Of a DNA stretch of 7,583 nt, positions 1 through 6,907 are shown piece by piece. How positions within the stretch are numbered: position 1 is the stretch's first letter; the number at the start of each line of letters is the position of its first letter. This DNA comes from Rhodoferax sp. (lineage in GTDB: Bacteria > Pseudomonadota > Gammaproteobacteria > Burkholderiales > Burkholderiaceae_C). The notes under the pieces are model-generated. The model had not been told where the DNA came from, did no database searches, and saw nothing but the letters and a program-made list of their open reading frames with translations. Position numbers and translations under genes: made by a program. The stretch is taken from contig JAUXQA010000320.1 in NCBI GenBank assembly GCA_030683195.1, forward strand, positions 1 to 7,583. The letters are read 5' to 3'.

Positions 1-56
1 CGTCGTGGACACAATGCGCAAAGACTTGAAAACCCGCAACCAAAGAAACACTGAAA

Positions 57-731
57 TCAGTACAACGCCGCGAATTGCTTTATCAGCGGCGTCGGACCGG
101 CCAAGATCAGGTGGTCGCCCGGTTTGACCTCGGTGTCGGGCTTGGCATGGATGAAATCCTGGTGGCTGCGCTTGATGCCCACCACCGTGATGCCGTGTTT
201 TTTGCGCACGTTAGACACAGCCAGCGTCCTGTTGTGCGTCTCCATCGGCGCGCGGGTCTTGGCGATCGCAAAGCCGTCATCGAACTCGATGAAGTCCATC
301 ATCTTGCCCGTCACCAGATGCGCCACCCGCTCGCCCATGTCAGCCTCGGGGTAAATTACGTGGTGCGCACCCACCCGCTCGGCAATGCGACCGTGCTGGG
401 GGCTGTTGGCCTTGGCCCAGATGTCTTTCATGCCCATTTGCGCGAGGTTCAGCACCGTCAGCACGCTGGCCTCCAGGTTGGCGCCGATGCTCACCACCGC
501 ATGCGAGAAGTCGGTCACCGACAGCTGCTGCAGCGCCTGCAAATCGGTCGAGTCTGCCCGCACCACATGGGGCAGCTCGGAGGCCAACTCCTGGACGATG
601 TCCTCATCGGCATCCATGGCCAACACCTCGTGGCCTGATGCCACCAGCGAGCGCGCCACACTGGCGCCAAAGCGCCCCAGCCCAATGACGACCACGCTGT
701 CGCTCTTCACAAAGTTTGGTTTAGCCAACAA
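57..731 (-). CDS. ktrA: KtrA/TrkA-family potassium uptake regulator (RCK protein)
   Basis: Cytosolic regulatory subunit of a Ktr/Trk potassium transporter. In this family an octameric RCK ring binds ATP/ADP or NAD(H) and gates the membrane subunit. The 224-residue product has an N-terminal Rossmann RCK_N domain (about 11-135). Its dinucleotide motif GLGRFG spans residues 17-22, and an acidic residue, D40, sits at the end of the second strand (MDADED). A C-terminal RCK_C domain (about 140-224) ends in the usual PGDHLILAG turn. Length fits two-domain KtrA proteins (about 220) rather than four-domain TrkA (about 450). The start is TTG at 731, chosen because GAGGAG (739-744) lies 7 nt upstream and no ATG fits; a second TTG at 728 is the alternative. 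The gene overlaps the 3' end of the upstream ktrB-like gene by 11 bp, which implies one transcript and translational coupling. No strong terminator is visible in the 56 bases after the stop. Family assignment is secure; the ktrA versus trkA name is a convention. Confidence 0.95.
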   Translation of the reverse strand: MLAKPNFVKSDSVVVIGLGRFGASVARSLVASGHEVLAMDADEDIVQELASELPHVVRADSTDLQALQQLSVTDFSHAVVSIGANLEASVLTVLNLAQMGMKDIWAKANSPQHGRIAERVGAHHVIYPEADMGERVAHLVTGKMMDFIEFDDGFAIAKTRAPMETHNRTLAVSNVRKKHGITVVGIKRSHQDFIHAKPDTEVKPGDHLILAGPTPLIKQFAALY

Positions 732-2061
732 TCGGTTTCTCCTCAGGAAAGCGGTACGCCCTCGGTACCTGGTTAATCGCCAGCGCCAGTGCCAGCGTGA
801 CCACGCCCACGCGGCCAGCGTACATCAGCGCGATCAGCACCCCTTGCGCGCCGGGCGGCAGATCGGCCGTGATGCCGGTGGACAAACCCACCGTGGCAAA
901 CGCCGACACCACCTCAAACATCAGTTTTTCCAGCGGAATGTGGCTGGCCATCGGCACAATGGCCAGCAGCCCAAGCGACACCGACAGACCGCTGAGCACC
1001 AGGATGGACAGCGCTTGCCGTTGCACCGGAGTGCCAATGCGCCGACCGCGAAATTCCACGTCGGCCCGGCCCCGTATCTCGGTCCACACGATCAGCAGCA
1101 ACAGGAAGAAGGTGGTCACCTTCACGCCACCGGCTGTGCCCGCGCTACCGCCACCGATGAACATCAATGCATAGTGCAGCACCAGCGACTCGGTCTGCAA
1201 CGCGCCGATGTCCAGCGCGTTGAAACCCGCCGTGCGCGCCGAGACCGATGTGAATAGCGCCGCCAGCCACTGGTCGGCCAAACCCAGAGCGCCCAGCGTC
1301 CTGGCGTTGTCGCGTTCCGCCAGCCACAGCGATACCGTGCCCAGCAACACTAAAGCCAACGAACCCCAGACTGTCAGCGTGGTGTGGATCGACCACCGAG
1401 CGTTACGACGCCGCCGGTTGACCCACAGCTCGGTCAGCACTGGAAAACCCAGCCCACCCATGACGATGGCCAGCATCAGCGGCGCCAGCACCCAGCCGTC
1501 GGTTACGTGGCGCATCACACTGTCGGGCCAGGTGGAAAACCCCGCGTTGTTGAAGGCCGAAACCGAGTGGAAGCTGCCATGCCACAGCGCCTGCGACCAG
1601 CTCAAGTCCATCGTGGCGGCAAAGCGCAGCGCCAGCCACAGCGCTACCACGGCCTCGCACAGCAGCGTGACCACCAGCACGATGCGTATCACCGAACGCA
1701 CATCGCCCATGGACAGCGCGTGGGTTTCAGACTGCAGCAGCAGCCGCGTGCGCAACTTCAGGCGCCGACCAACCAGAAGGCCCATGAGCGCAGCCGAGGT
1801 CATCATGCCGAATCCGCCCAACTGAAACAGCGCCATCACCAGCCCTTGGCCCAGTGGGCTCCAGTAAGTGCCGGTGTCCACCACCGCCAAGCCGGTCACG
1901 CACACCGCCGAGGTGGCGGTGAACAAGGCGATGAGCCATGGCGCGCTTTGCCCGCTGGCACTGGCCCAAGGCAACATCAGCAAGCCCGTGCCCAGCAAAA
2001 TGGTGACCAGAAACGCCAGCGCCAGCACGGCGGCTGGGTGGATGGGCATGTGGTTCTTCAT
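721..2061 (-). CDS. ktrB: KtrB/TrkH-family potassium transporter membrane subunit
   Basis: Inner-membrane K+-translocating subunit of the SKT superfamily. The 446-residue protein is strongly hydrophobic and shows the four M1-P-M2 repeats of this family. The P-loops read TATSAVCVTG (filter Gly57), SAFNNAGF (Gly174), SARTAGFN (Gly279) and SAFATVGLSTG (Gly392), so all four filter glycines are present. The flexible intramembrane gate loop of the third repeat is also present (GGGSAGTAGG, 303-312). Length matches KtrB (about 440-460). The start used is ATG at 2061; no clear Shine-Dalgarno precedes it, and an in-frame ATG at 2050 (residue 5) is possible. It is the first gene of the pair, and its stop lies inside the start region of the regulator gene. 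These genes are visibly more GC-rich than the spacers and than the phosphodiesterase gene. Naming as TrkH would be equally acceptable; KtrB is favoured by the adjacent short two-domain RCK partner. Na+ dependence cannot be judged from sequence. Confidence 0.95.
   Translation of the reverse strand: MKNHMPIHPAAVLALAFLVTILLGTGLLMLPWASASGQSAPWLIALFTATSAVCVTGLAVVDTGTYWSPLGQGLVMALFQLGGFGMMTSAALMGLLVGRRLKLRTRLLLQSETHALSMGDVRSVIRIVLVVTLLCEAVVALWLALRFAATMDLSWSQALWHGSFHSVSAFNNAGFSTWPDSVMRHVTDGWVLAPLMLAIVMGGLGFPVLTELWVNRRRRNARWSIHTTLTVWGSLALVLLGTVSLWLAERDNARTLGALGLADQWLAALFTSVSARTAGFNALDIGALQTESLVLHYALMFIGGGSAGTAGGVKVTTFFLLLLIVWTEIRGRADVEFRGRRIGTPVQRQALSILVLSGLSVSLGLLAIVPMASHIPLEKLMFEVVSAFATVGLSTGITADLPPGAQGVLIALMYAGRVGVVTLALALAINQVPRAYRFPEEKPIVG
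739..744 (-). promoter_or_regulatory. Ribosome-binding site deciding the TTG start of ktrA
   Basis: On the minus strand GAGGAG is followed by 7 nt (AAACCGA) and then TTG at 731. It lies inside the last codons of the ktrB-like gene. A strong SD at ideal spacing supports the non-ATG start and the 11-bp overlap. Confidence 0.75.
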
Positions 2062-2195
2062 GGGTGATTCAGACGCGGGACAGTGTCTTAGTTTAGCAAC
2101 CCCCTAAGTGGGTTTTGAGTGGTGGTTCTTGATGCGCTCTTGACACCCGCACAACAATTTTTTCACCGACTTTTCAGTCCGTTTTCCGGCACAGT
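2062..2195. other. Leader/promoter region of the ktrB-ktrA operon
   Basis: This 134-base spacer lies between the operon start and the DUF6488-like remnant and must hold the operon's 5' leader. I see no convincing -35/-10 pair. A small inverted repeat, AACCC/GGGTT with a 7-nt loop (2098-2102 and 2110-2114 within about one base), lies roughly 40 bases before the ktrB-like start. A GACT/AGTC mini-hairpin lies near 2169-2180. Neither has a T-tract in an orientation that would terminate a known transcript. Confidence 0.35.
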
Positions 2196-2402
2196 TTACT
2201 TTCCGATGAAATTACCGCTCAAGGTATAAAACATGAAGAGAGTTTGCTTGGCTGCATCTTTCTCTGCTGGGTTTTTGAATGTGAGTTTCCATTCCCTCAT
2301 CTTCTTCCCCTGTCGAGTCTCAGCCTTGTCCAGCTTGACACCTTTCCAAGATGGGTCAATCTTGCCATGGCTACAGCCTCCAAGCGCTGAAAAGCAACCC
2401 AG
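2196..2402 (-). pseudogene. C-terminal remnant of a DUF6488-like small protein
   Basis: The minus-strand frame ending at TAA (2198-2196) is open back to a TAG at 2405-2403, yet contains no early start codon. From about codon position 2369 downward it reads like authentic protein: HGKIDPSWKGVKLDKAE, then EWKLTFKNPAEKDAAKQTL, then FMFYTLSGNFIGK and stop. From memory this matches the C-terminal half of DUF6488 proteins, which are small exported proteins of unknown function in Proteobacteria that usually end LSGN(F/Y)(I/V)AANFTGK. Relative to that, the signal peptide and N-terminal half are missing and about five residues (AANFT) are absent near the C-terminus. The codons above about 2372 do not look like the family, and the next frame reads QRLEAVA up to the same point, so a single-base loss there is possible. 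The zinc-ribbon gene ends 10 bp upstream on the same strand, leaving no room for the missing part. The coding character is clear to me; the family name is recollection and should be confirmed. Confidence 0.6.
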
Positions 2403-2412
2403 CTAGCGGCCT

Positions 2413-2631
2413 CTATTTGCCTAGCGCCCGTTCAGTAAGCGGCTGCAAATCAACTTTGGCCAGTTGTTTTTGCTCCGACCCATTGCGCCACTCGCCAATG
2501 CTGCTAAACAGTAATTTGCACCCTGAGCATTGATAAACGCCCGACGGGCTCATGGCTCCCGCAGCGTCGCGCTGGATGACTTGCAGATAGGATGCCGCCC
2601 CGCAGGCGTGGCATTTGTTAATTGGACTCAT
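2413..2631 (-). CDS. Small zinc-ribbon protein of unknown function
   Basis: A 72-residue protein with two zinc knuckles: C7-x2-C10 (KCHACGA) near the N-terminus and C35-x2-C38 (QCSGCK) in the middle, with 24 residues between them. This is the layout of a single zinc ribbon binding one Zn2+. The segment between them (QRDAAGAMSPSGVYQC) and the following LLFSSIGEWR resemble short hypothetical proteins I recall from Comamonadaceae, but no function is known to me. There is no signal peptide or membrane segment, so it is expected in the cytoplasm. The C-terminal third is polar and probably disordered. The start is ATG at 2631; the upstream TTGAG is a poor Shine-Dalgarno. A perfect 12-bp palindrome lies 58 bases upstream. 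An opposite-strand frame (2351-2533, plus) overlaps it but has no protein-like features. Possible roles of such ribbons include nucleic-acid or protein binding; nothing in the context decides. Confidence 0.7.
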   Translation of the reverse strand: MSPINKCHACGAASYLQVIQRDAAGAMSPSGVYQCSGCKLLFSSIGEWRNGSEQKQLAKVDLQPLTERALGK

Positions 2632-2688
2632 AGCTCAAGGATAGCCGCTCGGAAGGCCCTTTGGCACGCAGCTGGTCTGGCGTGCTGC

Positions 2689-2700
2689 CAAGAGCTCTTG
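2689..2700. repeat. Perfect 12-bp palindrome CAAGAGCTCTTG
   Basis: CAAGAGCTCTTG is its own reverse complement. It sits 58 bases upstream of the zinc-ribbon start on that gene's 5' side, a position suitable for an operator of a dimeric regulator. No promoter elements were recognised around it, so a role is inference only. Confidence 0.45.
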
Positions 2701-3229
2701 AAGACTCTACCGGCTTGCTGATTGAAGTCTGACTCCACCTTATACGTGTCCGGCGCCTAGAACCCATGCAGCCCTTCAAATAACGCGTATTCGCTGGTCA
2801 TACCCATGATTTATGGGTCTCCGTTCCCTAGTTCGCTCTCCAAAAACGCAGAGGCAAGAATTGAAGTGACACGTTGAAAACGTTACAGAGCTTTGAAGCT
2901 TTAAATGGGAAGTTTTCGGAGATTTATGTTGTCTTCCGAGAAAGTGCAAAAACGGGAATTATTTAAATGTCACGAAACGCTGGCTCGCCGCTCGTCTATC
3001 GTTCATGTCTGTGCCACCACCAATTGGCAGAACTTGGCTAACCGGTGAAGGCTGTATTCGGACATTGGCGAGTGGCTGCTATATGGCAAGCCAGGTCATT
3101 CCCACTCAGACGACGGGGTGTAACTTCGCGATGGTGCGTATGCGCGTGGTTGTGCAAGTTTTAATGTTCAGTGCGGTCAATTGGAGATACCTGATGCGTC
3201 AACACTGACCAGCTACCCAAAATCCAATG

Positions 3230-3249
3230 CTGTGCGTGCTGACGCACAG
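3230..3249. repeat. Hairpin with perfect 8-bp stem
   Basis: CTGTGCGT (3230-3237), loop GCTG, ACGCACAG (3242-3249): a perfect 8-bp stem with a 4-nt loop. No T-tract follows on the plus strand, so a simple intrinsic terminator is unlikely. The right arm can alternatively pair upstream: GCGTCAACAC (3196-3205) is complementary, with one G-T-type mismatch, to GTGCTGACGC (3236-3245). Confidence 0.5.
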
Positions 3250-3252
3250 ATA

Positions 3253-3266
3253 TTCCCTTGCGGGAA
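3253..3266. repeat. Second small hairpin adjoining the first
   Basis: TTCCC (3253-3257), loop TTGC, GGGAA (3262-3266). It begins three bases after the 8-bp hairpin, about 160 bases before the phosphodiesterase gene. The close pair may be a structured leader, a processed RNA or chance. Confidence 0.35.
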
Positions 3267-3423
3267 GTGCACAGTCAAAGCTAGCGGAGTGCCCGCAGCT
3301 CTGTAGCACCATTAGGAATCTCATGACATTCACGTCCCCCTTTCGAGCCCACATCTGCGGCCTCTTCAACAAACAGACCCTGGCGAAAGGACACCCGTCA
3401 ATCATTCGCTACGACGGTCCCGT

Positions 3424-6400
3424 TTGAAGCAACCTTTATATCCACGCCCCATGCCAGTCGACACACAGAAGGCCCTTCGCATCTCGGAGAGTCGCTATCG
3501 CCGCCTTTTCGAGGCTGCTCAGGACGGCATTCTGTTGCTGAATGCCGAGACCGCGCAGATAGAAGATGTCAACCCTTATTTGATAAAGATGTTGGGTTAC
3601 TCGCATCGAGAGTTTTTGGGGAAAAAGCTGTGGGAAGTTGGACCATTTGCGGATAAGCAGCAGAGCCAGGAGATGTTCGCCACGCTGCAGGCGAACGGGT
3701 ACGTGCGATACGATGACCTGCCGCTCAAGACAAAAAGTGGCTCTATCGTTCCGGTGGAATTTGTCAGCAATGCCTATGACTGTGAAGGCATTCAGGTCAT
3801 TCAGTGCAATATTCGGGACAACAGTGAACGCCATGCAGACCGAGCCAGCATCCTACGATTCACCCAACTCTATGCGACCCTAAGCCAGTGCAACAAGGCC
3901 ATCGTGCACAGTAGCAACGAGGCGGAATTGCTACAAGCCATTTGCCGTGTGGCAGTGCAATTCGGCGGCATAAAGATGGCCTGGGTCGGGATGGTCAACA
4001 GCGATACGCAGATGCTGGAGCCGACGGCAAGCTTAGGCGATGACACAGGCTATCTGAAAGACCTGAAAATCCCGGTCAAGGGACATAGCCCCGACGCCAA
4101 GGGTCCTGTCATCAGAGCCATAAATGAACGGCAACCAGTCTGGTGCCAAGACTTTCAAAATGACCCCACTACAGGACCCTGGCGTGAACGCGCCAAAGCA
4201 GCTGGACTGGCCGCATCAGCTTATCTGCCCCTGGTCAAGGGGGGCGTGGTGGTTGGCGTCTTTACCTTGCATACCCATGAGACTGGGGGCTTTGGCCCGT
4301 CCATACGCGACCTGCTGGTAGAAATGGCTGACGACATCAGCTTTGCACTGGACCGGTTTGCCAGCGATGCTGCGCGCCGCCAAGTAGAAGAAGATGTCAA
4401 GTACAAAAACACCATCCTCAAGACGCAGCAGGAAACCTCACTGGATGGCATTCTGGTGGTAAGTGGCGACGGACAAATCGTATCCTACAACCAGCAATTT
4501 ATCGACCTCTGGCAAGTGGCTCCAGAACTGATGCTTGTCAAAGCAGAGGCGCCGTTGCTGCTAGCTATGGCTGCGAAAACAAAAGTTACGCAGAGCTTTC
4601 TGGCGCGCGTGCACTACCTTTACGCACACCCGAATGACAAGAGCCGTGAAGATGTACTTCTGCAAGATGGGCGCACCCTAGACCGCTATTCGGCACCCGT
4701 TACCGGTGCCGACGGCACTTATTACGGTAGGGTCTGGTACTTCCGCGATTTGACCGAAAGCAAAAAGGCCCAGAACCGAATAACGTACCTGACCCGCGTC
4801 TACGCCATGCTCAGTGGCATCAACTCCTTGATTGTGCGCACCGACAATCGCGAGAAGTTGTTCGAGGAAGCTTGCCGCATCGTGGTGGATGGCGGATTCC
4901 GCATGGCCATGATTGCCGTGCCAGACCAGCACAATCATCAGTTGGTACCTGTCGCCTCGCAGGGCAAAGACGCAGCCCTGCTAGCGTCCATTACGGCCAT
5001 CCTGGCATCCGAGACCAGTGCGTCCCAGACGATGTGTGTGCGGGCATTGCAGGAAAAACGTGTCATGGTGTCCAATCACGCCCAAGACGATTCTCAAGTG
5101 CTGTTCAGCGCTCATTACGTCACCTCTGACATCAACTCCATGGCGGTGTTTCCGCTCATTGTGGGAGACGCTGCCGTTGGCATCCTAGCCCTATACGCTG
5201 GCGAGTCCGACTTCTTTCATGTCGATGAACTAAAGCTGTTGTCCGAACTGGCAGGCGACGTGGCCTTTGCCATGGACCACATTGAAAAGCAAGAGCGCTT
5301 GAACTACTTTGCCTACTTCGATGCGCTCACGGGTCTGGCGAACCATCGACTATTTCTGGAGCGGGTAGCGCAAGCCGCGCGCAGCGGCCAGAGCGCCGGC
5401 CATAAAGTGGCAATCGCTCTGATTGACCTGGAGCGCTTCAGGCACATCAACGAAAGCTTGGGCCGGGCCGCCGGGGACGAGCTGTTGCGCAAACTGGCGC
5501 AATGGCTTGGCCGCTACGCTGGCGATGCTAACTTGGTAGCGCGCCTGGGCGCAGACCACTTTGCGGTCCTTATGCCAGTTGTGCAGCATGGTGATGGGGT
5601 CAAAACCCTGATTGAAGCCATGACGAAGTCGCTTCTTGAGCATCCATTCAATTTAAACGATGCCATATTCCGAGTAGCTGTCAAAGCAGGTGTGGTGCTG
5701 TTTCCGGATGATGGTGCGGATGCCGATGCCCTGTTCAGAAATGCCGAGGCGGCCCTTAAACAGGCCAAGTTTAGCGGTGAGCGCTACTTGTTTTATACCC
5801 AGAGCATGAACGAGTTGGTGGCCGGCAAGCTGACCTTGGAGAATCAATTGCGCCAAGCATTGGAGCGTGGCGAGTTTGTGCTGCATTTCCAGCCCAAAGT
5901 GAACTTGGTCAGTGGCAAAGTAACCAGCGCAGAAGCACTTATCCGCTGGAACAAGCCTGGCGGGGGACTGGTGGCTCCGGGACACTTCATTCCGGTCTTG
6001 GAAGAAATTGGACTAATCCACGAGGTTGGTCGCTGGGCGATGGAACAGGCCAGCGCGGATTACATACGCTGGCAAAAGGTCGGGCTGGAACCGGTGCGCA
6101 TCGCTGTCAATGTGTCGGCGTTGCAGCTGCGTAGCCGTACGTTTTACGACGAGGTCCGCCAGCTGACAGAAACCCATGAACAGGCGGCCGTAGGACTGGA
6201 GCTGGAAATCACCGAAAGCCTAATTATGGAGGACATCAAGCACAACATCCAATGCCTGCAAGAAATTCGAGCGCTCGGTCTGACGATTGCGCTTGACGAC
6301 TTTGGAACTGGCTTCTCGTCTTTGAGCTACCTGGCCAAATTGCCGTTGGACAGCTTAAAGATTGACCGCTCTTTTGTTGTTGACATGACAGTGGCTCCGG

Positions 6401-6624
6401 AGGGACTGGCATTGGTGTCCACAATCATCAACTTAGCCCATTCGCTGAAGCTCAAAGTCGTGGCAGAAGGCGTGGAGACGGAGGAACAGGCGCGCTTGCT
6501 GCGCCTGCTGAATTGTGACGAGATGCAGGGCTATCTGTTCAGCAAACCAATTCCGGTAGACCAATTCGAGAGACTTTATTTGATTAAGCCAGTTGGACTG
6601 CAGCAGGAGCCAGCTCCAAAGTGA
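3424..6624 (+). CDS. PAS-GAF-PAS-GAF-GGDEF(degenerate)-EAL cyclic-di-GMP phosphodiesterase
   Basis: A 1066-residue soluble sensory enzyme predicted to hydrolyse c-di-GMP to pGpG. Order: PAS (about 21-138), GAF (145-312), PAS (325-448), GAF (455-620), GGDEF (632-790), EAL (808-1050). No transmembrane segment is seen, so it is cytoplasmic. In the GGDEF domain the metal Asp (D668 in IDLERF) and N676 remain, but the signature is GADHF (709-713) instead of GGDEF, with Gly to Ala and the catalytic/metal Glu to His. No RxxD I-site precedes it, so cyclase activity is unlikely and GTP binding without catalysis is possible. The EAL domain keeps EALIRW (837-842), N896 in NVS, E928 in EITES, DDFGTG (958-963), K979 in KIDRSF, E1015/E1018 in AEGVE and Q1035 in MQGYLFSKP. 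It should therefore be catalytically competent. The start is uncertain: TTG 3424 gives the longest product, ATG 3451 (residue 10) also precedes the first PAS, and neither has a clear Shine-Dalgarno. No operon partner lies within 0.8 kb on either side. Confidence 0.96.
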   Translation: MKQPLYPRPMPVDTQKALRISESRYRRLFEAAQDGILLLNAETAQIEDVNPYLIKMLGYSHREFLGKKLWEVGPFADKQQSQEMFATLQANGYVRYDDLPLKTKSGSIVPVEFVSNAYDCEGIQVIQCNIRDNSERHADRASILRFTQLYATLSQCNKAIVHSSNEAELLQAICRVAVQFGGIKMAWVGMVNSDTQMLEPTASLGDDTGYLKDLKIPVKGHSPDAKGPVIRAINERQPVWCQDFQNDPTTGPWRERAKAAGLAASAYLPLVKGGVVVGVFTLHTHETGGFGPSIRDLLVEMADDISFALDRFASDAARRQVEEDVKYKNTILKTQQETSLDGILVVSGDGQIVSYNQQFIDLWQVAPELMLVKAEAPLLLAMAAKTKVTQSFLARVHYLYAHPNDKSREDVLLQDGRTLDRYSAPVTGADGTYYGRVWYFRDLTESKKAQNRITYLTRVYAMLSGINSLIVRTDNREKLFEEACRIVVDGGFRMAMIAVPDQHNHQLVPVASQGKDAALLASITAILASETSASQTMCVRALQEKRVMVSNHAQDDSQVLFSAHYVTSDINSMAVFPLIVGDAAVGILALYAGESDFFHVDELKLLSELAGDVAFAMDHIEKQERLNYFAYFDALTGLANHRLFLERVAQAARSGQSAGHKVAIALIDLERFRHINESLGRAAGDELLRKLAQWLGRYAGDANLVARLGADHFAVLMPVVQHGDGVKTLIEAMTKSLLEHPFNLNDAIFRVAVKAGVVLFPDDGADADALFRNAEAALKQAKFSGERYLFYTQSMNELVAGKLTLENQLRQALERGEFVLHFQPKVNLVSGKVTSAEALIRWNKPGGGLVAPGHFIPVLEEIGLIHEVGRWAMEQASADYIRWQKVGLEPVRIAVNVSALQLRSRTFYDEVRQLTETHEQAAVGLELEITESLIMEDIKHNIQCLQEIRALGLTIALDDFGTGFSSLSYLAKLPLDSLKIDRSFVVDMTVAPEGLALVSTIINLAHSLKLKVVAEGVETEEQARLLRLLNCDEMQGYLFSKPIPVDQFERLYLIKPVGLQQEPAPK

Positions 6625-6631
6625 CCCTCGT

Positions 6632-6670
6632 GCGTCCGCAAACACTGACGCCTTTACGAGTGACGGACGC
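6632..6670. repeat. Inverted repeat just after the phosphodiesterase stop
   Basis: GCGTCCG (6632-6638) and CGGACGC (6664-6670) are perfect complements separated by 25 bases, beginning 8 bases after the TGA. The position suits a transcription end or mRNA 3' structure. The loop is long and no T-run follows, so it is not a standard intrinsic terminator. Confidence 0.4.
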
Positions 6671-6907
6671 GACAATCCCATCATTCACAAAGAGCTAGAG
6701 AAAATTCCAATGACATCCGGTTCGGACGCAGAATGGCTTTGGCATTTGCCTCCGTGACTCTGATATAACTCATGTCGGGTTGGGTCGCGCGTCAAACAGC
6801 CCGCAATCTGGAATACGCCGAAAACAGCAATACCCACTGCACACTCGCTGTACTGGCGTCCATGCTGCTGGTTACCTGCCTATCCGTAAAAATGGAGAAA
6901 TTAAACC

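Larger units (their letters stand above)
2632..3423. other. Gene-poor spacer with several short palindromes
   Basis: No frame on either strand in these 792 bases looks like protein. The longest (3005-3208 plus, 67 codons; 3199-3405 minus; 3227-3427 plus) have no recognisable domain, poor codon use and no ribosome-binding site. The stretch around 2860-2980 is clearly more AT-rich than the flanking genes. It holds a 12-bp palindrome (2689-2700), an ACCCAT/ATGGGT hairpin (2802-2818), two compact dyads (2871-2883 and 2889-2900) and two consecutive hairpins (3230-3249 and 3253-3266). The promoters of the zinc-ribbon gene (leftward) and the phosphodiesterase gene (rightward) should lie here, but I could not identify a convincing sigma-70 site for either. 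Confidence 0.6.

Noticed and set aside
1..54. Plus frames open from the window edge (one ends at TGA 52-54, another runs on into the ktrA region)
   Set aside because: Fewer than 20 to about 40 codons without any recognisable motif; a convergent gene end is possible but cannot be supported.
51..60. CTGA-TT-TCAG as a terminator for the ktr operon
   Set aside because: A 4-bp stem with a 2-nt loop and only an interrupted T-run afterwards is too weak.
385..1257. A 290-codon plus-strand open frame, with further long plus frames at 75-638, 1208-1825 and 1384-2067
   Set aside because: They are antisense to the clearly homologous KtrB and KtrA genes, and their products are low-complexity in R, H, Q and A with no domains, as expected for shadows of GC-rich genes.
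2233..2406. Plus-strand frame of 57 codons starting MKRVCLAASF, resembling a signal peptide
   Set aside because: It is exactly antisense to the DUF6488-like frame, whose protein character is much stronger, and the rest of the plus product is featureless.
2351..2533. 60-codon plus-strand frame over the zinc-ribbon gene and the pseudogene
   Set aside because: It lies antisense to two frames with real protein character and shows no features of its own.
3057..3085. TTCGGA-17-TATATG as a sigma-70 promoter for the phosphodiesterase
   Set aside because: Only about 3/6 and 4/6 matches to consensus, some 340 bases before the gene; matches of this quality are common by chance.
3005..3208. 67-codon plus-strand frame in the spacer
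   Set aside because: No ribosome-binding site, no family resemblance, unusual composition, and frames of similar length overlap on the other strand.
3196..3245. The GCGTCAACAC / GTGCTGACGC arms as an integron attC site
   Set aside because: The arms do not fit the RYYYAAC / GTTRRRY core sites, and there is no integrase or gene cassette nearby.
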